Source: Notoacmeibacter marinus
Lineage (GTDB): Bacteria > Pseudomonadota > Alphaproteobacteria > Rhizobiales > Rhizobiaceae
Assembly (NCBI RefSeq): GCF_002238045.1
Contig: NZ_NBYO01000003.1
Location: 496,001-560,000, forward strand
DNA length: 64,000 nucleotides
Direction: 5' to 3'
Position 1 is the first letter of the stretch, and every line of letters starts with the position of its first letter. This document shows, one piece after another, positions 54,090 to 63,049 of the stretch. Both the position numbers and the translations under genes were made by a program. Under the pieces are notes generated by a model. The model was given only the letters and a program-made list of their open reading frames with translations. It ran no database searches and had not been told where the DNA came from.

Positions 54090-54436
54090 ATCCAGCCCTC
54101 CATTTCCTTGCATCCGCAGACGAGGTAGCGACCCGAACCGTCCAGATCGCGAACGGTCTCGACGCGCATGGCGTGGCCATTGCGCAGAAGCCGCATGGCT
54201 GGCGACACATCATTCCTGTGGCGCAACGTGACGCGGTGCGTGATCTCCTGCCGTTCGGCCTCACCCTCCGTGGTTTGCCTCGCGCCGACCGGCTCGACAT
54301 GAGCGAAGAACTCCCCCACCGCATGCCACTGCACGTCTTGGCCACCCGCCTCGTCCGGCGTCCGCACCGGCGCTTCGAGCACGAGGCGCGTCCGAAGCTT
54401 GCCGGCATCCATGAATTCTACCGCCATGAGGCTCAT
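54086..54436 (-). CDS. GTA g7 head-closure / head-tail adaptor protein
   Basis: A 116-residue protein of the phage head closure type (SPP1 gp16-like). MDAGKLRTRLVLEAPVRTPDEAGGQDVQWHAVGEFFAHVEPVGAR, then HRVTLRHRNDVSPAMRLLRNGHAMRVETVRDLDGSGRYLVCGCKE, is the standard pattern. It closes the portal after packaging. The ATG at 54436 overlaps the g6 stop; an internal ATG at MDAGKL is a possible start. Confidence 0.93.
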   Translation of the reverse strand: MSLMAVEFMDAGKLRTRLVLEAPVRTPDEAGGQDVQWHAVGEFFAHVEPVGARQTTEGEAERQEITHRVTLRHRNDVSPAMRLLRNGHAMRVETVRDLDGSGRYLVCGCKEMEGWI

Positions 54437-54996
54437 ATCCTCACCAGCCGGAAGGGCTGGACCAGAACCTCGTAGCCCTGCGGTACGGCGACCGGTTGTT
54501 CGCTGGCGGAAAAGCCGCCACGCGTCTCATAGCCCTGCCCGATCAGCAGCATCATCGCCTGGCGCAGCGGCGCGGGAATATCGTCTGCGTCGAAGCCGGC
54601 GGCGATGTCGATCTCGACGCCGTTTTCCATGTCGACGGCTGTCGGAAGCGTCCTGAACGCGACCGAAGCCGGGCGGCGGTTGCCGCAAAGGCGATAGCTC
54701 TCGACATCGAGGGCGCGTGCAACACCAAACTCGTCGTAAACGGTCACCGCATCGATGGCGCGAACCGGGTGGAGGGGCAGCAGCGTCGGCTCGGCAGTGC
54801 AGACGGCATCGCATGTCAGCCGCCAGTTCTGACGACCCAAAACAAGGCTGCAGCGCCTTTCCGTTACCTCGCGCGCCATGACGATCAGTGCGGCGATCAG
54901 TTCGTCCTCGGTGTCGTGATCGACCCGCAGATGCGCCTTGGCGTCGGCCAGCGAAATGGGCTCCGGCTCGGGGCCGGCGGTGCGGAACAGCGCCAT
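54433..54996 (-). CDS. GTA g6 head-tail connector protein
   Basis: A 187-residue protein of the phage conserved gp6/TIGR02215 type. EPISLADAKAHLRVDHDTEDELIAALIVMAREVTERRCSLVLGRQNWRLTCD at the start is diagnostic, and IPAPLRQAMMLLIGQGYETRG follows near the end. It forms the ring beneath the portal. It lies 113 bp after g5, beyond a hairpin, and overlaps g7. Confidence 0.93.
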   Translation of the reverse strand: MALFRTAGPEPEPISLADAKAHLRVDHDTEDELIAALIVMAREVTERRCSLVLGRQNWRLTCDAVCTAEPTLLPLHPVRAIDAVTVYDEFGVARALDVESYRLCGNRRPASVAFRTLPTAVDMENGVEIDIAAGFDADDIPAPLRQAMMLLIGQGYETRGGFSASEQPVAVPQGYEVLVQPFRLVRI

Positions 54997-55065
54997 GACG
55001 CACTCCTCGTTCGCAGTGTTGGTTTATCGCCGGATCGGTCCGGTCAGGCATGGATGGAGTGGGAA

Positions 55066-55096
55066 GGCGCGGCGGCAGGGAGGAGACCGCCGCGCC
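55066..55096 (-). terminator. Hairpin after the GTA capsid gene
   Basis: On the minus strand GGCGCGGCGG (55087-55096) pairs perfectly with CCGCCGCGCC (55066-55075) around an 11-nt loop, 13 nt after the g5 stop. The downstream sequence is TTCCCACTCC, without a U-run. It probably limits read-through or protects the capsid mRNA end, so that capsid exceeds connector proteins. Confidence 0.6.
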
Positions 55097-55109
55097 CCTG
55101 TCCGATGCG

Positions 55110-56357
55110 TCAGGCGGCGTATTTTACCAGCTTGATCGCATCGAAATCCTGCACGCCGCCGCCGACACGCTTGGTCGTGTAGAACAACACGTAAGGCTTG
55201 GCCGAATAGGGATCGCGAAGAACACGTACACCCACCCGGTCGACGATCAGGTAGCCGCGCTGGAAATCGCCGAACGCAATCGGCGTCGCCGCGCTCGCCG
55301 CGTCGGGCATGTCTTCGGCCTCAACCACCGGAAAGCCCATCAGCATGGCCTTGGCGCCCGCGGTCGCCGGTGGCGTCCACAGATAGTTGCCGTCGGCGTC
55401 CTTCAGCTTGCGGATCGCGGCCTGCGTGCGCCGGTTCATCACCCAGTGAGCGTTCTGGCGGTAGCCCGCTTTCAGCGCATAGACCGTATCGATCAGGACG
55501 TCAGAGGCATCGGAGGCGGGCAGGTCGCCATCGACGCCCGTGGCGATATGGCCCAGCGCACCCCAGCTCCAGCTATCCTCGGCAACCGAGCCATAAGAAA
55601 GGAACCCGCGCGGCTTGTTGACGCCGTCGCCCTTGACGAAGGCTTCGCCTTCCTGCTCGGCGAAGGCCGCTTCGACCTCGGCGGCGATCCAGGCATCGAG
55701 ATCGACCGCCGCATCGTCCAGCAGCGCGGTCGTCGCCGCAGGCATGGCATAGAGTTCCATCGTCGGGAAGTTCAGTTCGGCCAGCGTACCCGACGCGGTT
55801 TCCGGCCGTACATCGGTTTCGGCGACCCAGCCGGTCGCCGGACCGGAAATGCTGAACGGTTTCTTCAGTACGGCGGAGGAGACCTGCCGCACAGAGGCGA
55901 TGGAGCGGATCGGCGACAGTTCGGCGAGCCGCTTGCCGATCTCCGTTTCGGTTTCCGGCGGCACCAGATAACCGCCCTCGGCGCCGGTCCCGATATTCAT
56001 CGCCTTGGTTTCCATGGCCCGGATGGCGCTTTCATCGCCGCTCCGCATCCAGGCGTGAAAAGCGCCCTTGGTTTCGTCGAGGCGGATCGCGCCGCCGAGC
56101 GCCGGACGTCCGCCCTTGACGATCAGACGGTCGAGCGCCTGTTTCTGCTCGGTGAGCGCATTGTTGATGCGGTCTACCTTGTCGTTTGTCACGACATCGG
56201 CCGTCACGCGGCGTTCGATCTCGTTCAGCCGCTCATCATTGGCCGATTTGAAGGCCTCGAACGCGCCCATGAATTCATCGAACGCCTCCGCCACCTCGAT
56301 GGCGCTGCCGCTTGCCGCCTTGATTTCCGGCGCGGTCTTCCTCGTCTGCATCTGCAT
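55110..56357 (-). CDS. GTA g5 major capsid protein (HK97 fold)
   Basis: A 415-residue capsid protein. The N-terminal helical delta/scaffold domain (about residues 1-110, with EAFDEFMGAFEAFKSANDERLNEIERR) is followed by the HK97 core, starting near AFHAWMRSGDESAIRAMETKAMNIGTGAEGGYLVPPETE and containing WVAETDVRPETASGTLAELNFPTMELYAMPAATTALLDDAAVDLDAWI. The protease encoded upstream removes the N-terminus. The ATG at 56357 has AAAGGA upstream. It should be the most abundant product of the cluster. Confidence 0.95.
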   Translation of the reverse strand: MQMQTRKTAPEIKAASGSAIEVAEAFDEFMGAFEAFKSANDERLNEIERRVTADVVTNDKVDRINNALTEQKQALDRLIVKGGRPALGGAIRLDETKGAFHAWMRSGDESAIRAMETKAMNIGTGAEGGYLVPPETETEIGKRLAELSPIRSIASVRQVSSAVLKKPFSISGPATGWVAETDVRPETASGTLAELNFPTMELYAMPAATTALLDDAAVDLDAWIAAEVEAAFAEQEGEAFVKGDGVNKPRGFLSYGSVAEDSWSWGALGHIATGVDGDLPASDASDVLIDTVYALKAGYRQNAHWVMNRRTQAAIRKLKDADGNYLWTPPATAGAKAMLMGFPVVEAEDMPDAASAATPIAFGDFQRGYLIVDRVGVRVLRDPYSAKPYVLFYTTKRVGGGVQDFDAIKLVKYAA

Positions 56358-56370
56358 TCCGCTGTTCCTT

Positions 56371-57036
56371 TCAGAAAAAGATTGTCGTTGCCCGGCGGAT
56401 CGCGCCGGCCAGTCCATCGCCCTGCGGATGCGCGTCCCGCCCGTCCGTCAGGCTTGCAAACCCTTTGGCGATCACCTGCCGGGCCTGCTTTCGCGTCAGC
56501 TGCGCATCCCGCGTCAGCCAGCGCTCGAATTGTCGCTTGGTGGGCAACACGCCCTTCACCTCGGCGATGCGCGCCGTCGGCAGCATGGGAAAGGTGACGA
56601 CCGAAATCTCCCAGAGATCGGCCTCCATGATGCGTCGTAACCCAGCCTGCTTTTCCGCTCGCGCCCGCACGGTGCGAAAGCCGATCGAAAGACCGTCCAG
56701 CGCGCCGTCACGCATCAGGGCGTGAACCTCCCGGCCCCTTGCGGTGGTCAGGCTGAGCCGCCCGCGTACATAAAGCCCGCGATGATCTTCAGCGATCGCA
56801 TCCCATCGCCCGATGGGCTGGGCCGGATCGTGCTGGAACAGCATGCGCACGCCTCGCGCCCCACGCTGGCGAAGGCTGCGCGCGAAAGCGCCGGCCATCA
56901 CGACGTCGCCGGACAGGTCGGCCTGACCGAAAACGCTGGCATAGCCTTCGAAGCGGCCATCATGGTCGACATCGGCGATTTCCACCGCTGCCTCCTTGCG
57001 TTCCGGCGCACCGCGCAGATCGATATGCCTTGTCAT
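56371..57036 (-). CDS. GTA g4 prohead maturation protease
   Basis: A 221-residue HK97-type (U35) prohead protease. FEGYASVFGQADLSGDVVMAGAFARSL at the start, MLFQHDPAQPIGRWDAIAEDHRGLYVRGRL (catalytic His in QHDP, about 64), and the Ser in DGLSIGFRTV (about 112) are seen. The ATG at 57036 overlaps the g3.5 stop. The C-terminal tail (LTRKQARQVIAKGF) is typical. Confidence 0.94.
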   Translation of the reverse strand: MTRHIDLRGAPERKEAAVEIADVDHDGRFEGYASVFGQADLSGDVVMAGAFARSLRQRGARGVRMLFQHDPAQPIGRWDAIAEDHRGLYVRGRLSLTTARGREVHALMRDGALDGLSIGFRTVRARAEKQAGLRRIMEADLWEISVVTFPMLPTARIAEVKGVLPTKRQFERWLTRDAQLTRKQARQVIAKGFASLTDGRDAHPQGDGLAGAIRRATTIFF

Positions 57037-57380
57037 CGGCGCTCCCCTCGATCCGGGCGGGGGCCGTTGGCGCGATCCATCTGGTCCTGTGCCGCGCCGA
57101 AGGTCCGCATCAGAATGCCGATCGCCCACCAGGCGCAGAGTGACGCAAGGGCCGCCCCCGAAAGCGCGACTTCAAGACCGTTCGCCACGGTGTCGATACC
57201 GAGTTCATGGGCCAATCGCAGACCAGCCACGCCGCCAAAGGCGATGCCGCTCGTCACGCCGACCGCAAACCGCAGAGCGGCTTCCCGACGGCCGCGCGGC
57301 AGCACATAGGCCAAAGAAATCGCCGAGCCGATGATCGCGCCGGCACCCTTTGCCATCCACATGGATTCACTCTCCCCCAT
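57033..57380 (-). CDS. GTA g3.5-like small membrane protein (DUF6107-like)
   Basis: A 115-residue protein with two or three hydrophobic segments (about 12-28, 38-55 and 70-92), including AGAIIGSAISLAYVLPRGRREAALRFAVGVTSGIAFGGVAGL. A small membrane protein at this place, between portal and protease, is usual in GTA clusters; its role is not known. Its ATG overlaps the portal stop by one base (TGATG), and its stop overlaps the protease start. Confidence 0.85.
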   Translation of the reverse strand: MGESESMWMAKGAGAIIGSAISLAYVLPRGRREAALRFAVGVTSGIAFGGVAGLRLAHELGIDTVANGLEVALSGAALASLCAWWAIGILMRTFGAAQDQMDRANGPRPDRGERR

Positions 57381-58609
57381 CAGCGTTGCTCCATCGCCGG
57401 CAGCGGCTGGTAGCCCACCGCCTCGCGCTTCTCGTCGTCGGTCAGAAAGTCCGCCTGACCGATGCGCTGCCACAGCGCGTCGCGCTCGCCGGACAGTCCT
57501 TCGACCGCATCGGCGTCGAACCACAGGCGCAGATCCGGCCCGAAGGCCGGCGTCAGCCAAGCGGAAAGCTCGGTCGCGATCCGTGTCACCAGCGGCAGGA
57601 TCGTCAGCCGATAGAAGGCGCGGTTCGCTTCCTTGTAATTGGCGTAGGTGTTGTCGCCCGGAATGCCGAGCAGCATGGGCGGCACACCGAAGGCGAGCGC
57701 GATGTCGCGTGCCGCTCCATTGCGCGCCTCCACGAAATCCATCTCCTGCGGCGTCAGTCCCATCGCTTTCCAATCGAGGCCGCCTTCGAGGAGAAGCGGC
57801 CGCCCGGCCCGGCTGGGACCGGAATAGCCGTCCTCCAGTTCCGTCTTCAGCCGCTCGAACTGCTCATCGGAAAGATTGCCGCCCTCCTTCGGCGCATAGA
57901 CCAGCGCGCCGGACGGCCGCGCTGCATTGTCGAGCAGCGCCTTGTTCCAGCGGCTCGCGGCATTGTGAATGTCGAGCGCGCTGAGCGCTGCCTGCAGCGG
58001 GGCCAGGCCGTAGTGATCGTCGAGCGGGTGGAACAGCGCGAGGTGCAGTGCCGCCGCACCGCCTTCCGGACCGGCATCTTCAGCCAGTGCGATACGCCGT
58101 GCGGCACCCTTCGCGCCACGATGCTCCAGCGCCACGGGCCAGCCATCCTCATCGGCGACCACCGCCACCCGATCAGGCCGCAGAAGGTGAAGTTCGGCAA
58201 CCGCGCTCGCACCGCTCAACCGCTCGACATATGCATTGCCGGACAGAAGAAGCTGACCGTAGAGCGCTTCCAGAAAGGTGACGCCGGCCTGTTTGGCGTT
58301 CGGACGGTCGAGCAGCGACAGCAGCGGATGCTCACCATGCTCCGTCGCGCCCTCATAGAGAAGCCACGGCACGGCGGCGGCAGTCTGGGCGATCAGCCGC
58401 ACGGCAGCATGCACGATGGCATTGCCGAGATAGCCGTGGCGGGCGAGCGAAGCATAGTCGCGCGGTGTCCAGCTGGCCTGTCCGGCAAGCTGCAGTGCGA
58501 CGAACCCTTCGCCGATAAAGCCAGCCTTGCTTTCCAGCCTTTTCGCCGGGCTCTTCGAAAGCTCCGCCGGCCCGGCCGTGGGCGCGCCTCGTAGCCAGTT
58601 CCATGCCAT
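57380..58609 (-). CDS. GTA g3 portal protein (HK97 family)
   Basis: A 409-residue portal protein. WTPRDYASLARHGYLGNAIVHAAVRLIAQTAAAVPWLLYEG (about 46-86), LHIHNAASRWNKALLDN-like and LRSDEQFERLKTELEDGYSGPSRAGRPLLLEGGLDWKAMGLTPQEMDF segments, and FGVPPMLLGIPGDNTYANYKEANRAFYRLTILPLV (about 300-335) are diagnostic. It forms the dodecameric ring for DNA entry and exit. A 164-bp gap without a gene separates it from the terminase. Confidence 0.95.
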   Translation of the reverse strand: MAWNWLRGAPTAGPAELSKSPAKRLESKAGFIGEGFVALQLAGQASWTPRDYASLARHGYLGNAIVHAAVRLIAQTAAAVPWLLYEGATEHGEHPLLSLLDRPNAKQAGVTFLEALYGQLLLSGNAYVERLSGASAVAELHLLRPDRVAVVADEDGWPVALEHRGAKGAARRIALAEDAGPEGGAAALHLALFHPLDDHYGLAPLQAALSALDIHNAASRWNKALLDNAARPSGALVYAPKEGGNLSDEQFERLKTELEDGYSGPSRAGRPLLLEGGLDWKAMGLTPQEMDFVEARNGAARDIALAFGVPPMLLGIPGDNTYANYKEANRAFYRLTILPLVTRIATELSAWLTPAFGPDLRLWFDADAVEGLSGERDALWQRIGQADFLTDDEKREAVGYQPLPAMEQR

Positions 58610-58773
58610 GAACCATTTCCTCTTGCTTCCGATGCCCGCAGATGGGGCGCCGGTTCGCTGGGCGCCCGGTGCGAGCCGTTCGCCGCTCAGCTCATTTCGT
58701 TGAAGTCATCATGCCATCGACCGCGGGAGCGTGAAGAAGATCTGCGCAAAAATGTTTCTGATATGTTCCCATT

Positions 58774-60099
58774 TCATACGCCCCTCACCCTTGGCGCGCG
58801 TCCAAGGCCATTCATCAGTTCGGCAATAGCCCAGACCAGTGCATCGACACGGTCGGGAGATCTGTTGCCGGTCAGGCCGGACGGGCCGAAATCGCACATC
58901 TCGTCGACCAGTTCAGGAAAATGCGCTGCGTGACCGACACGGCCCTGCGCGTAAAGCGCCGCGACCGGTTCGGCGCGCAGCCATTTGCCCCGGCTGGCGC
59001 GCACGGCTTTCACGGGCACGGCGGGGTCGACGGTGCGGATGACGCTTTCCACCATGGCCCCGCCCTGATTGACTTCGGCGACGATCAGGTCCGCCTCCAG
59101 TGAATGATAGAGGGCTACCGCGCGCGCCGCCCAACCGTCCGGCTGAAGGCCCTGCACGCTGGCGTCGGCCAGCACGACGATGCCTCCACGGAGATCCGTT
59201 CCCGCTGCGATGAGTCCGCAGGCATCAGAGCGTGCATTCGCGCTGGCCGGCGGATCGACGGCAACGACGATGCGCGACAGAGCTTCAGCGGAAACCGGCT
59301 CGACGATCGCTTCCAGCCGATTCCGGCTCCAGAGCGCGTCGGAGCGATCCTCGATCAGTTCGCCGTCCAGCTCCTGGCGACCGAGACGGGTGCCGGCATA
59401 ACGGTCCGTCACGGCTTGGAGAAAGCCCGGCGCGAGATTGCCGGCATTGTCACTGGTCCGCATTCGCGTCACGGTGAAACCGTCCTCGCGCATCAGGCGC
59501 TTGACCAGGGCTGTCGCACGAGGCGTGGTGGTGACAAGCTGGCGCGGCTCTTCACCGAGGCGCAGACCGAATTGCAGCATGTCCCAGACGTGTTCGGCAT
59601 TGTTCCATTTGGCCAGTTCGTCGCACCAGGCGGCATCGAATTGCGGGCCACGCAACGCATCGGGGTCTTCGGATGAGAAGATCTGCGCCGTCGCCCCATT
59701 GTCGAACAGGACACGCCGCCGGCTGGTTTCGAAGCGGGGTCTCTCACTTCCCCTCGCTATGCCCAGAATGCCGCTGGCGCCAGCGACCATCACTTCGCGC
59801 GCATCGCCAAGCGTCTCCGCAACCAAGGCAATCCGCCCGTAGCGCAGCCCGTTCGTCGTGAAGGGTGGCAGGCCGAGCACGAGCGCGCGGACCCATTCGG
59901 CCCCGAGGCGCGTCTTGCCGCTGCCGCGCCCGCCGACAACCAGCCAACGTTTTGGCGCATCGGGTAGCGGGTACTGCTTGGCACGGGCGGTCATGAACCA
60001 TTCACGGCCAGCCATCCGCACATCTTCCGCGTTCAATGCATCCTTCGACCAAGCCTCCTGCTCCGCCAGGCGATCCGGATCGGGTTTGCCGCCGTTCAT
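58774..60099 (-). CDS. GTA g2 large terminase
   Basis: A 441-residue DNA-packaging motor. The ATPase has Walker A GGRGSGKTRLGAEW (about residues 56-69), Walker B near QFDAAWCDELAKWN, and motif III TTTPRATALVKRL. The nuclease domain contains IVVAVDPPASANARSDACGLI and VAEVNQGGAMVES, the metal-binding acid cluster. GTA terminases package host DNA without sequence specificity. It overlaps g1 by four bases. Confidence 0.96.
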   Translation of the reverse strand: MNGGKPDPDRLAEQEAWSKDALNAEDVRMAGREWFMTARAKQYPLPDAPKRWLVVGGRGSGKTRLGAEWVRALVLGLPPFTTNGLRYGRIALVAETLGDAREVMVAGASGILGIARGSERPRFETSRRRVLFDNGATAQIFSSEDPDALRGPQFDAAWCDELAKWNNAEHVWDMLQFGLRLGEEPRQLVTTTPRATALVKRLMREDGFTVTRMRTSDNAGNLAPGFLQAVTDRYAGTRLGRQELDGELIEDRSDALWSRNRLEAIVEPVSAEALSRIVVAVDPPASANARSDACGLIAAGTDLRGGIVVLADASVQGLQPDGWAARAVALYHSLEADLIVAEVNQGGAMVESVIRTVDPAVPVKAVRASRGKWLRAEPVAALYAQGRVGHAAHFPELVDEMCDFGPSGLTGNRSPDRVDALVWAIAELMNGLGRAPRVRGV

Positions 60100-60572
60100 G
60101 CAGCGGAATCCGGTCCGGATACGCTCTTCGCATCCGCGGCTTCGGCCACCTCGCCATTTTTGGCCATTTCACCGGCCAGTTGTAGAATGCGGCTATTGAT
60201 GCGCTCCAACACGGGGCCAAGTTGCTCCGTCTCGTCATGGCTGGTTTCGCCAAGGCGTTCGCAGGCGGCTTCCAGCTTGTCCACGGCCCGCAGAAGAACA
60301 TGAATCGCGTCGATATCGGCTTTTGGCAAAGGCGTCCCGACGGGCCGATCCGTTGCCGCGTCCAGCCGCGCCCACAGCCTGTCGCGCAGTCGCGCCAACT
60401 CCGCCTCTCCGGCTCTGCCGCGATGGCCGCGCCGAATGATCCAGCCCTGCTTTGCGGCCTTCTGCCGGATCGTCATTTCTTCAAGCTCGCTCATCCGAGC
60501 GGCCGCTTCAAAATCGAAGGGCAGATGCTCCGCCCATGCCCGCAGGATGGACCAATGCGCGCTTGCCAACAT
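60096..60572 (-). CDS. GTA g1 small terminase
   Basis: A 158-residue protein. The N-terminal part has MLASAHWSILRAWAEHLPFDFEAAARMSELEEMTIRQKAAKQGWIIRR, a helix-turn-helix-like region of the GTA small-terminase type, followed by a helical oligomerisation segment (DIDAIHVLLRAVDKLEAACERLGE) and a negatively charged C-terminus that recruits the large terminase. GGAG lies seven bases before the ATG at 60572. First gene of the cluster. Confidence 0.85.
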   Translation of the reverse strand: MLASAHWSILRAWAEHLPFDFEAAARMSELEEMTIRQKAAKQGWIIRRGHRGRAGEAELARLRDRLWARLDAATDRPVGTPLPKADIDAIHVLLRAVDKLEAACERLGETSHDETEQLGPVLERINSRILQLAGEMAKNGEVAEAADAKSVSGPDSAA

Positions 60573-60801
60573 AAGGCTGCTCCAATGACCATTTGAAAGA
60601 TGCCGCGCGCCTCCTCGCGCCGCCAACGAAGCATAATGCCAGCTTGCCGACCGTGAAGAAGCGGCCCAAATCCCCGATGGGACGGACAGAGGGTTTCGAA
60701 CGCGCCGGGATCGGCTATCATGCCCGGATCGCGAAGGCGCCGCATTTGCGGACCATAGGCCGGGCTTTGGTCCGGCAGGACATCACGGACTGGAAACGCT
60801 G
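60573..60801. promoter_or_regulatory. Divergent upstream region of the GTA cluster and the PBP1A gene
   Basis: This 229-bp gap must contain the GTA promoter (minus strand) and the promoter of the penicillin-binding protein gene (plus strand). I see no clear consensus for a housekeeping promoter in it. In Rhodobacter, GTA transcription depends on the dedicated activator GafA, which binds here; the equivalent site cannot be recognised by eye. Confidence 0.5.
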
Positions 60802-62946
60802 GTGAACGATAAAAGGCCAACGGGAACACGGCCTCGATTCAAGGTCTCGCGGCTGATCGGCCTCGATGCCTGGCTGGATTCCAGCCTTTACAATCTGCGC
60901 TCCACCCTTGGCGAAGCGTGGGAGCGCATCACGATTTTCTCGCGCAAGTTCCGGGTCTATGGCTGGAAACGCGGGGCGATCGAAGTGCTTTCGGAAGCCG
61001 GAACGCTCGGCACGGTGGGCATCGTTCTGTTTTACGTTCTTGCCATTCCGGCATTCGAGAAGACAGAAGGCGACTGGCGCCAGCAGGACGGCATGGCCGT
61101 CACCTTTCTGGACCGTTACGGCCGAAATATCGGCCAGCGTGGCGATTATCAGCGTGATTCCGTGCCGGTCGACCAACTGCCGGATCACCTCATCAAAGCC
61201 ATCATGGCGACCGAAGATCGCCGCTTCTTCGAGCATTTTGGCATCGACGTTCTGGGCCTGACGCGCGCCATGATGGAGAATGCCCGTTCCGGCGGCGTCG
61301 TCCAGGGCGGATCGACGCTGACCCAGCAACTCGCCAAGAACCTCTTTCTTAGCAACGAACGCACGTTGCAGCGTAAGATCAAGGAGGCCTATCTTTCGCT
61401 ATGGCTGGAGCAGAACCTGACGAAGAAGGAGATCCTGCAGCTCTATATCGACCGCGCCTATATGGGAGGCGGCGTGCACGGCGTCGCGGCGGCGGCCGAG
61501 TTCTACTTCGGCAAGGATGTGCGCGAGGTCAATCTTGCGGAATCGGCCATGCTGGCGGGCCTGTTCAAAGCGCCCTCCGGCTACGCGCCCCATGTCAACC
61601 TGCCGGCCGCCCGCGCTCGTGCGAACGAGGTGCTGACCAATCTGGTACAGGCCGGTTTCATGACCGAGGGACAGGTTAGCTCGGCCCGCCTTCAGCCGGC
61701 TTCCGCCATCGAACGGGACGTCACGGATTCGCCGGACTACTATCTGGACTGGGCGTTCGAGGAGGTGAAGACGATTGCCGGCGACCTTCCCTCGCGCAGT
61801 CTCATCGTTCGAACCGCCTTCGACCCAACCCTGCAACAAGCGTCCGAAGAAAGCTGCGAATTCCATCTGCGGCAATTCGGCAAATCCTACAACGTCCAGG
61901 AATGCGCGCTCGTCATGATGGAACCGGACGGTCTGGTCCGGGCCATGGTGGGCGGACGGGACTACGGCAAGAGCCAGTTCAACCGTGCCGTCAATGCCGA
62001 GCGTCAGCCCGGCTCGTCGTTCAAGCCCTACGTCTACGCGGCGGCGATCGAAGGAGGGATGAAGGCGAGTACGCGGGTCGTCGACGGGCCGGTGAACTGG
62101 AACGGCTGGAGCCCGCAGAATTACAATCTGGATTATCGTGGCCGGACCGACCTTCAGACCGCCCTCATCAAATCGATCAACACCATCCCGGCCCATCTGG
62201 TCCGCCGCTACATCAAGGGCGGCGTCGATACGGTTGCCGATCTGGCCGAGAAGATGGGCGTCGAAACGCCGGTGCTACGTCATAAAACTATGGTGCTCGG
62301 CGCCGGCAGCATCACCGTACTGGATCAGGCAACGGGCTACGCCGTCTTCGCGGCGGGCGGCATCCGCCACGGGCACCACGCCTTTACGCAGATTCTCGAC
62401 CAGGACGGCGATGTCATCTGGCGGCTGAACGAGCGGACCGACCAACCGGAGCGCGTCCTCTCCGAAAACGCTGCGGCGGAGATGAACAAGATCCTCGTCC
62501 AGATCCCCGAATGGGGCACGGCGCGCCGTGCGGCGCTCGAAGGCATTCCCTCCGCGGGCAAGACCGGCACCACACAATCCTACCGCGACGGCTGGTATGT
62601 CGGCTTCACCGGCAATTACGTGGCAGCCGTGTGGCTCGGCAATGACGATTACCGGCCCACCAACCGCATGACAGGCGGCTCACTGCCAGCGCTGGTCTGG
62701 AACCGTCTGATGCGGGTCGCCCACCAGGGTGCGCGATTGAAACCGATACCGGGCGCCGAGCGGCCCGTTCCCGAAACGGTGGACATCGCCGCGGCAGAAG
62801 GCGAAGAGGTCTCGCCTGTATCCAACACGCCGCGGGGTCTACTTCCGGAACTGCAGGACGCCGTAACCGCGCTCGGCGTCCTGTTCGAAAGTGCCCGCCC
62901 GCTCGATCCGCCCCTGTCCGATAGCCAGCTGCGTGCCTCACGATAA
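60802..62946 (+). CDS. Class A penicillin-binding protein (PBP1A family)
   Basis: A 714-residue bifunctional peptidoglycan synthase. A membrane anchor (GTLGTVGIVLFYVLAIPAF, about 68-90) follows a basic cytosolic tail. The glycosyltransferase domain has ATEDRRFFEHFGIDVLGLTRAMM (catalytic Glu about residue 132) and GGSTLTQQLAKNLFL. The transpeptidase domain has SSFKPY (nucleophile Ser about 407), SIN (about 456) and KTGTTQ (about 588). It starts at GTG and diverges from the GTA cluster. It polymerises and cross-links the cell wall. Confidence 0.94.
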   Translation: MNDKRPTGTRPRFKVSRLIGLDAWLDSSLYNLRSTLGEAWERITIFSRKFRVYGWKRGAIEVLSEAGTLGTVGIVLFYVLAIPAFEKTEGDWRQQDGMAVTFLDRYGRNIGQRGDYQRDSVPVDQLPDHLIKAIMATEDRRFFEHFGIDVLGLTRAMMENARSGGVVQGGSTLTQQLAKNLFLSNERTLQRKIKEAYLSLWLEQNLTKKEILQLYIDRAYMGGGVHGVAAAAEFYFGKDVREVNLAESAMLAGLFKAPSGYAPHVNLPAARARANEVLTNLVQAGFMTEGQVSSARLQPASAIERDVTDSPDYYLDWAFEEVKTIAGDLPSRSLIVRTAFDPTLQQASEESCEFHLRQFGKSYNVQECALVMMEPDGLVRAMVGGRDYGKSQFNRAVNAERQPGSSFKPYVYAAAIEGGMKASTRVVDGPVNWNGWSPQNYNLDYRGRTDLQTALIKSINTIPAHLVRRYIKGGVDTVADLAEKMGVETPVLRHKTMVLGAGSITVLDQATGYAVFAAGGIRHGHHAFTQILDQDGDVIWRLNERTDQPERVLSENAAAEMNKILVQIPEWGTARRAALEGIPSAGKTGTTQSYRDGWYVGFTGNYVAAVWLGNDDYRPTNRMTGGSLPALVWNRLMRVAHQGARLKPIPGAERPVPETVDIAAAEGEEVSPVSNTPRGLLPELQDAVTALGVLFESARPLDPPLSDSQLRASR

Positions 62947-63049
62947 GGGTCGCCGCACAAATTCGAAACGTTCGGTGCGTCTGCCATCCGGCTTGCGGCT
63001 TGCCCACACTCTTCGCTAAACCGGCTGTCTCAAAGCGCCAGTGGAACCC

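Noticed and set aside
45795-60626. Inducible prophage.
   Set aside because: There is no integrase, repressor, replication gene or attachment repeat, and gene order and content match gene transfer agents.
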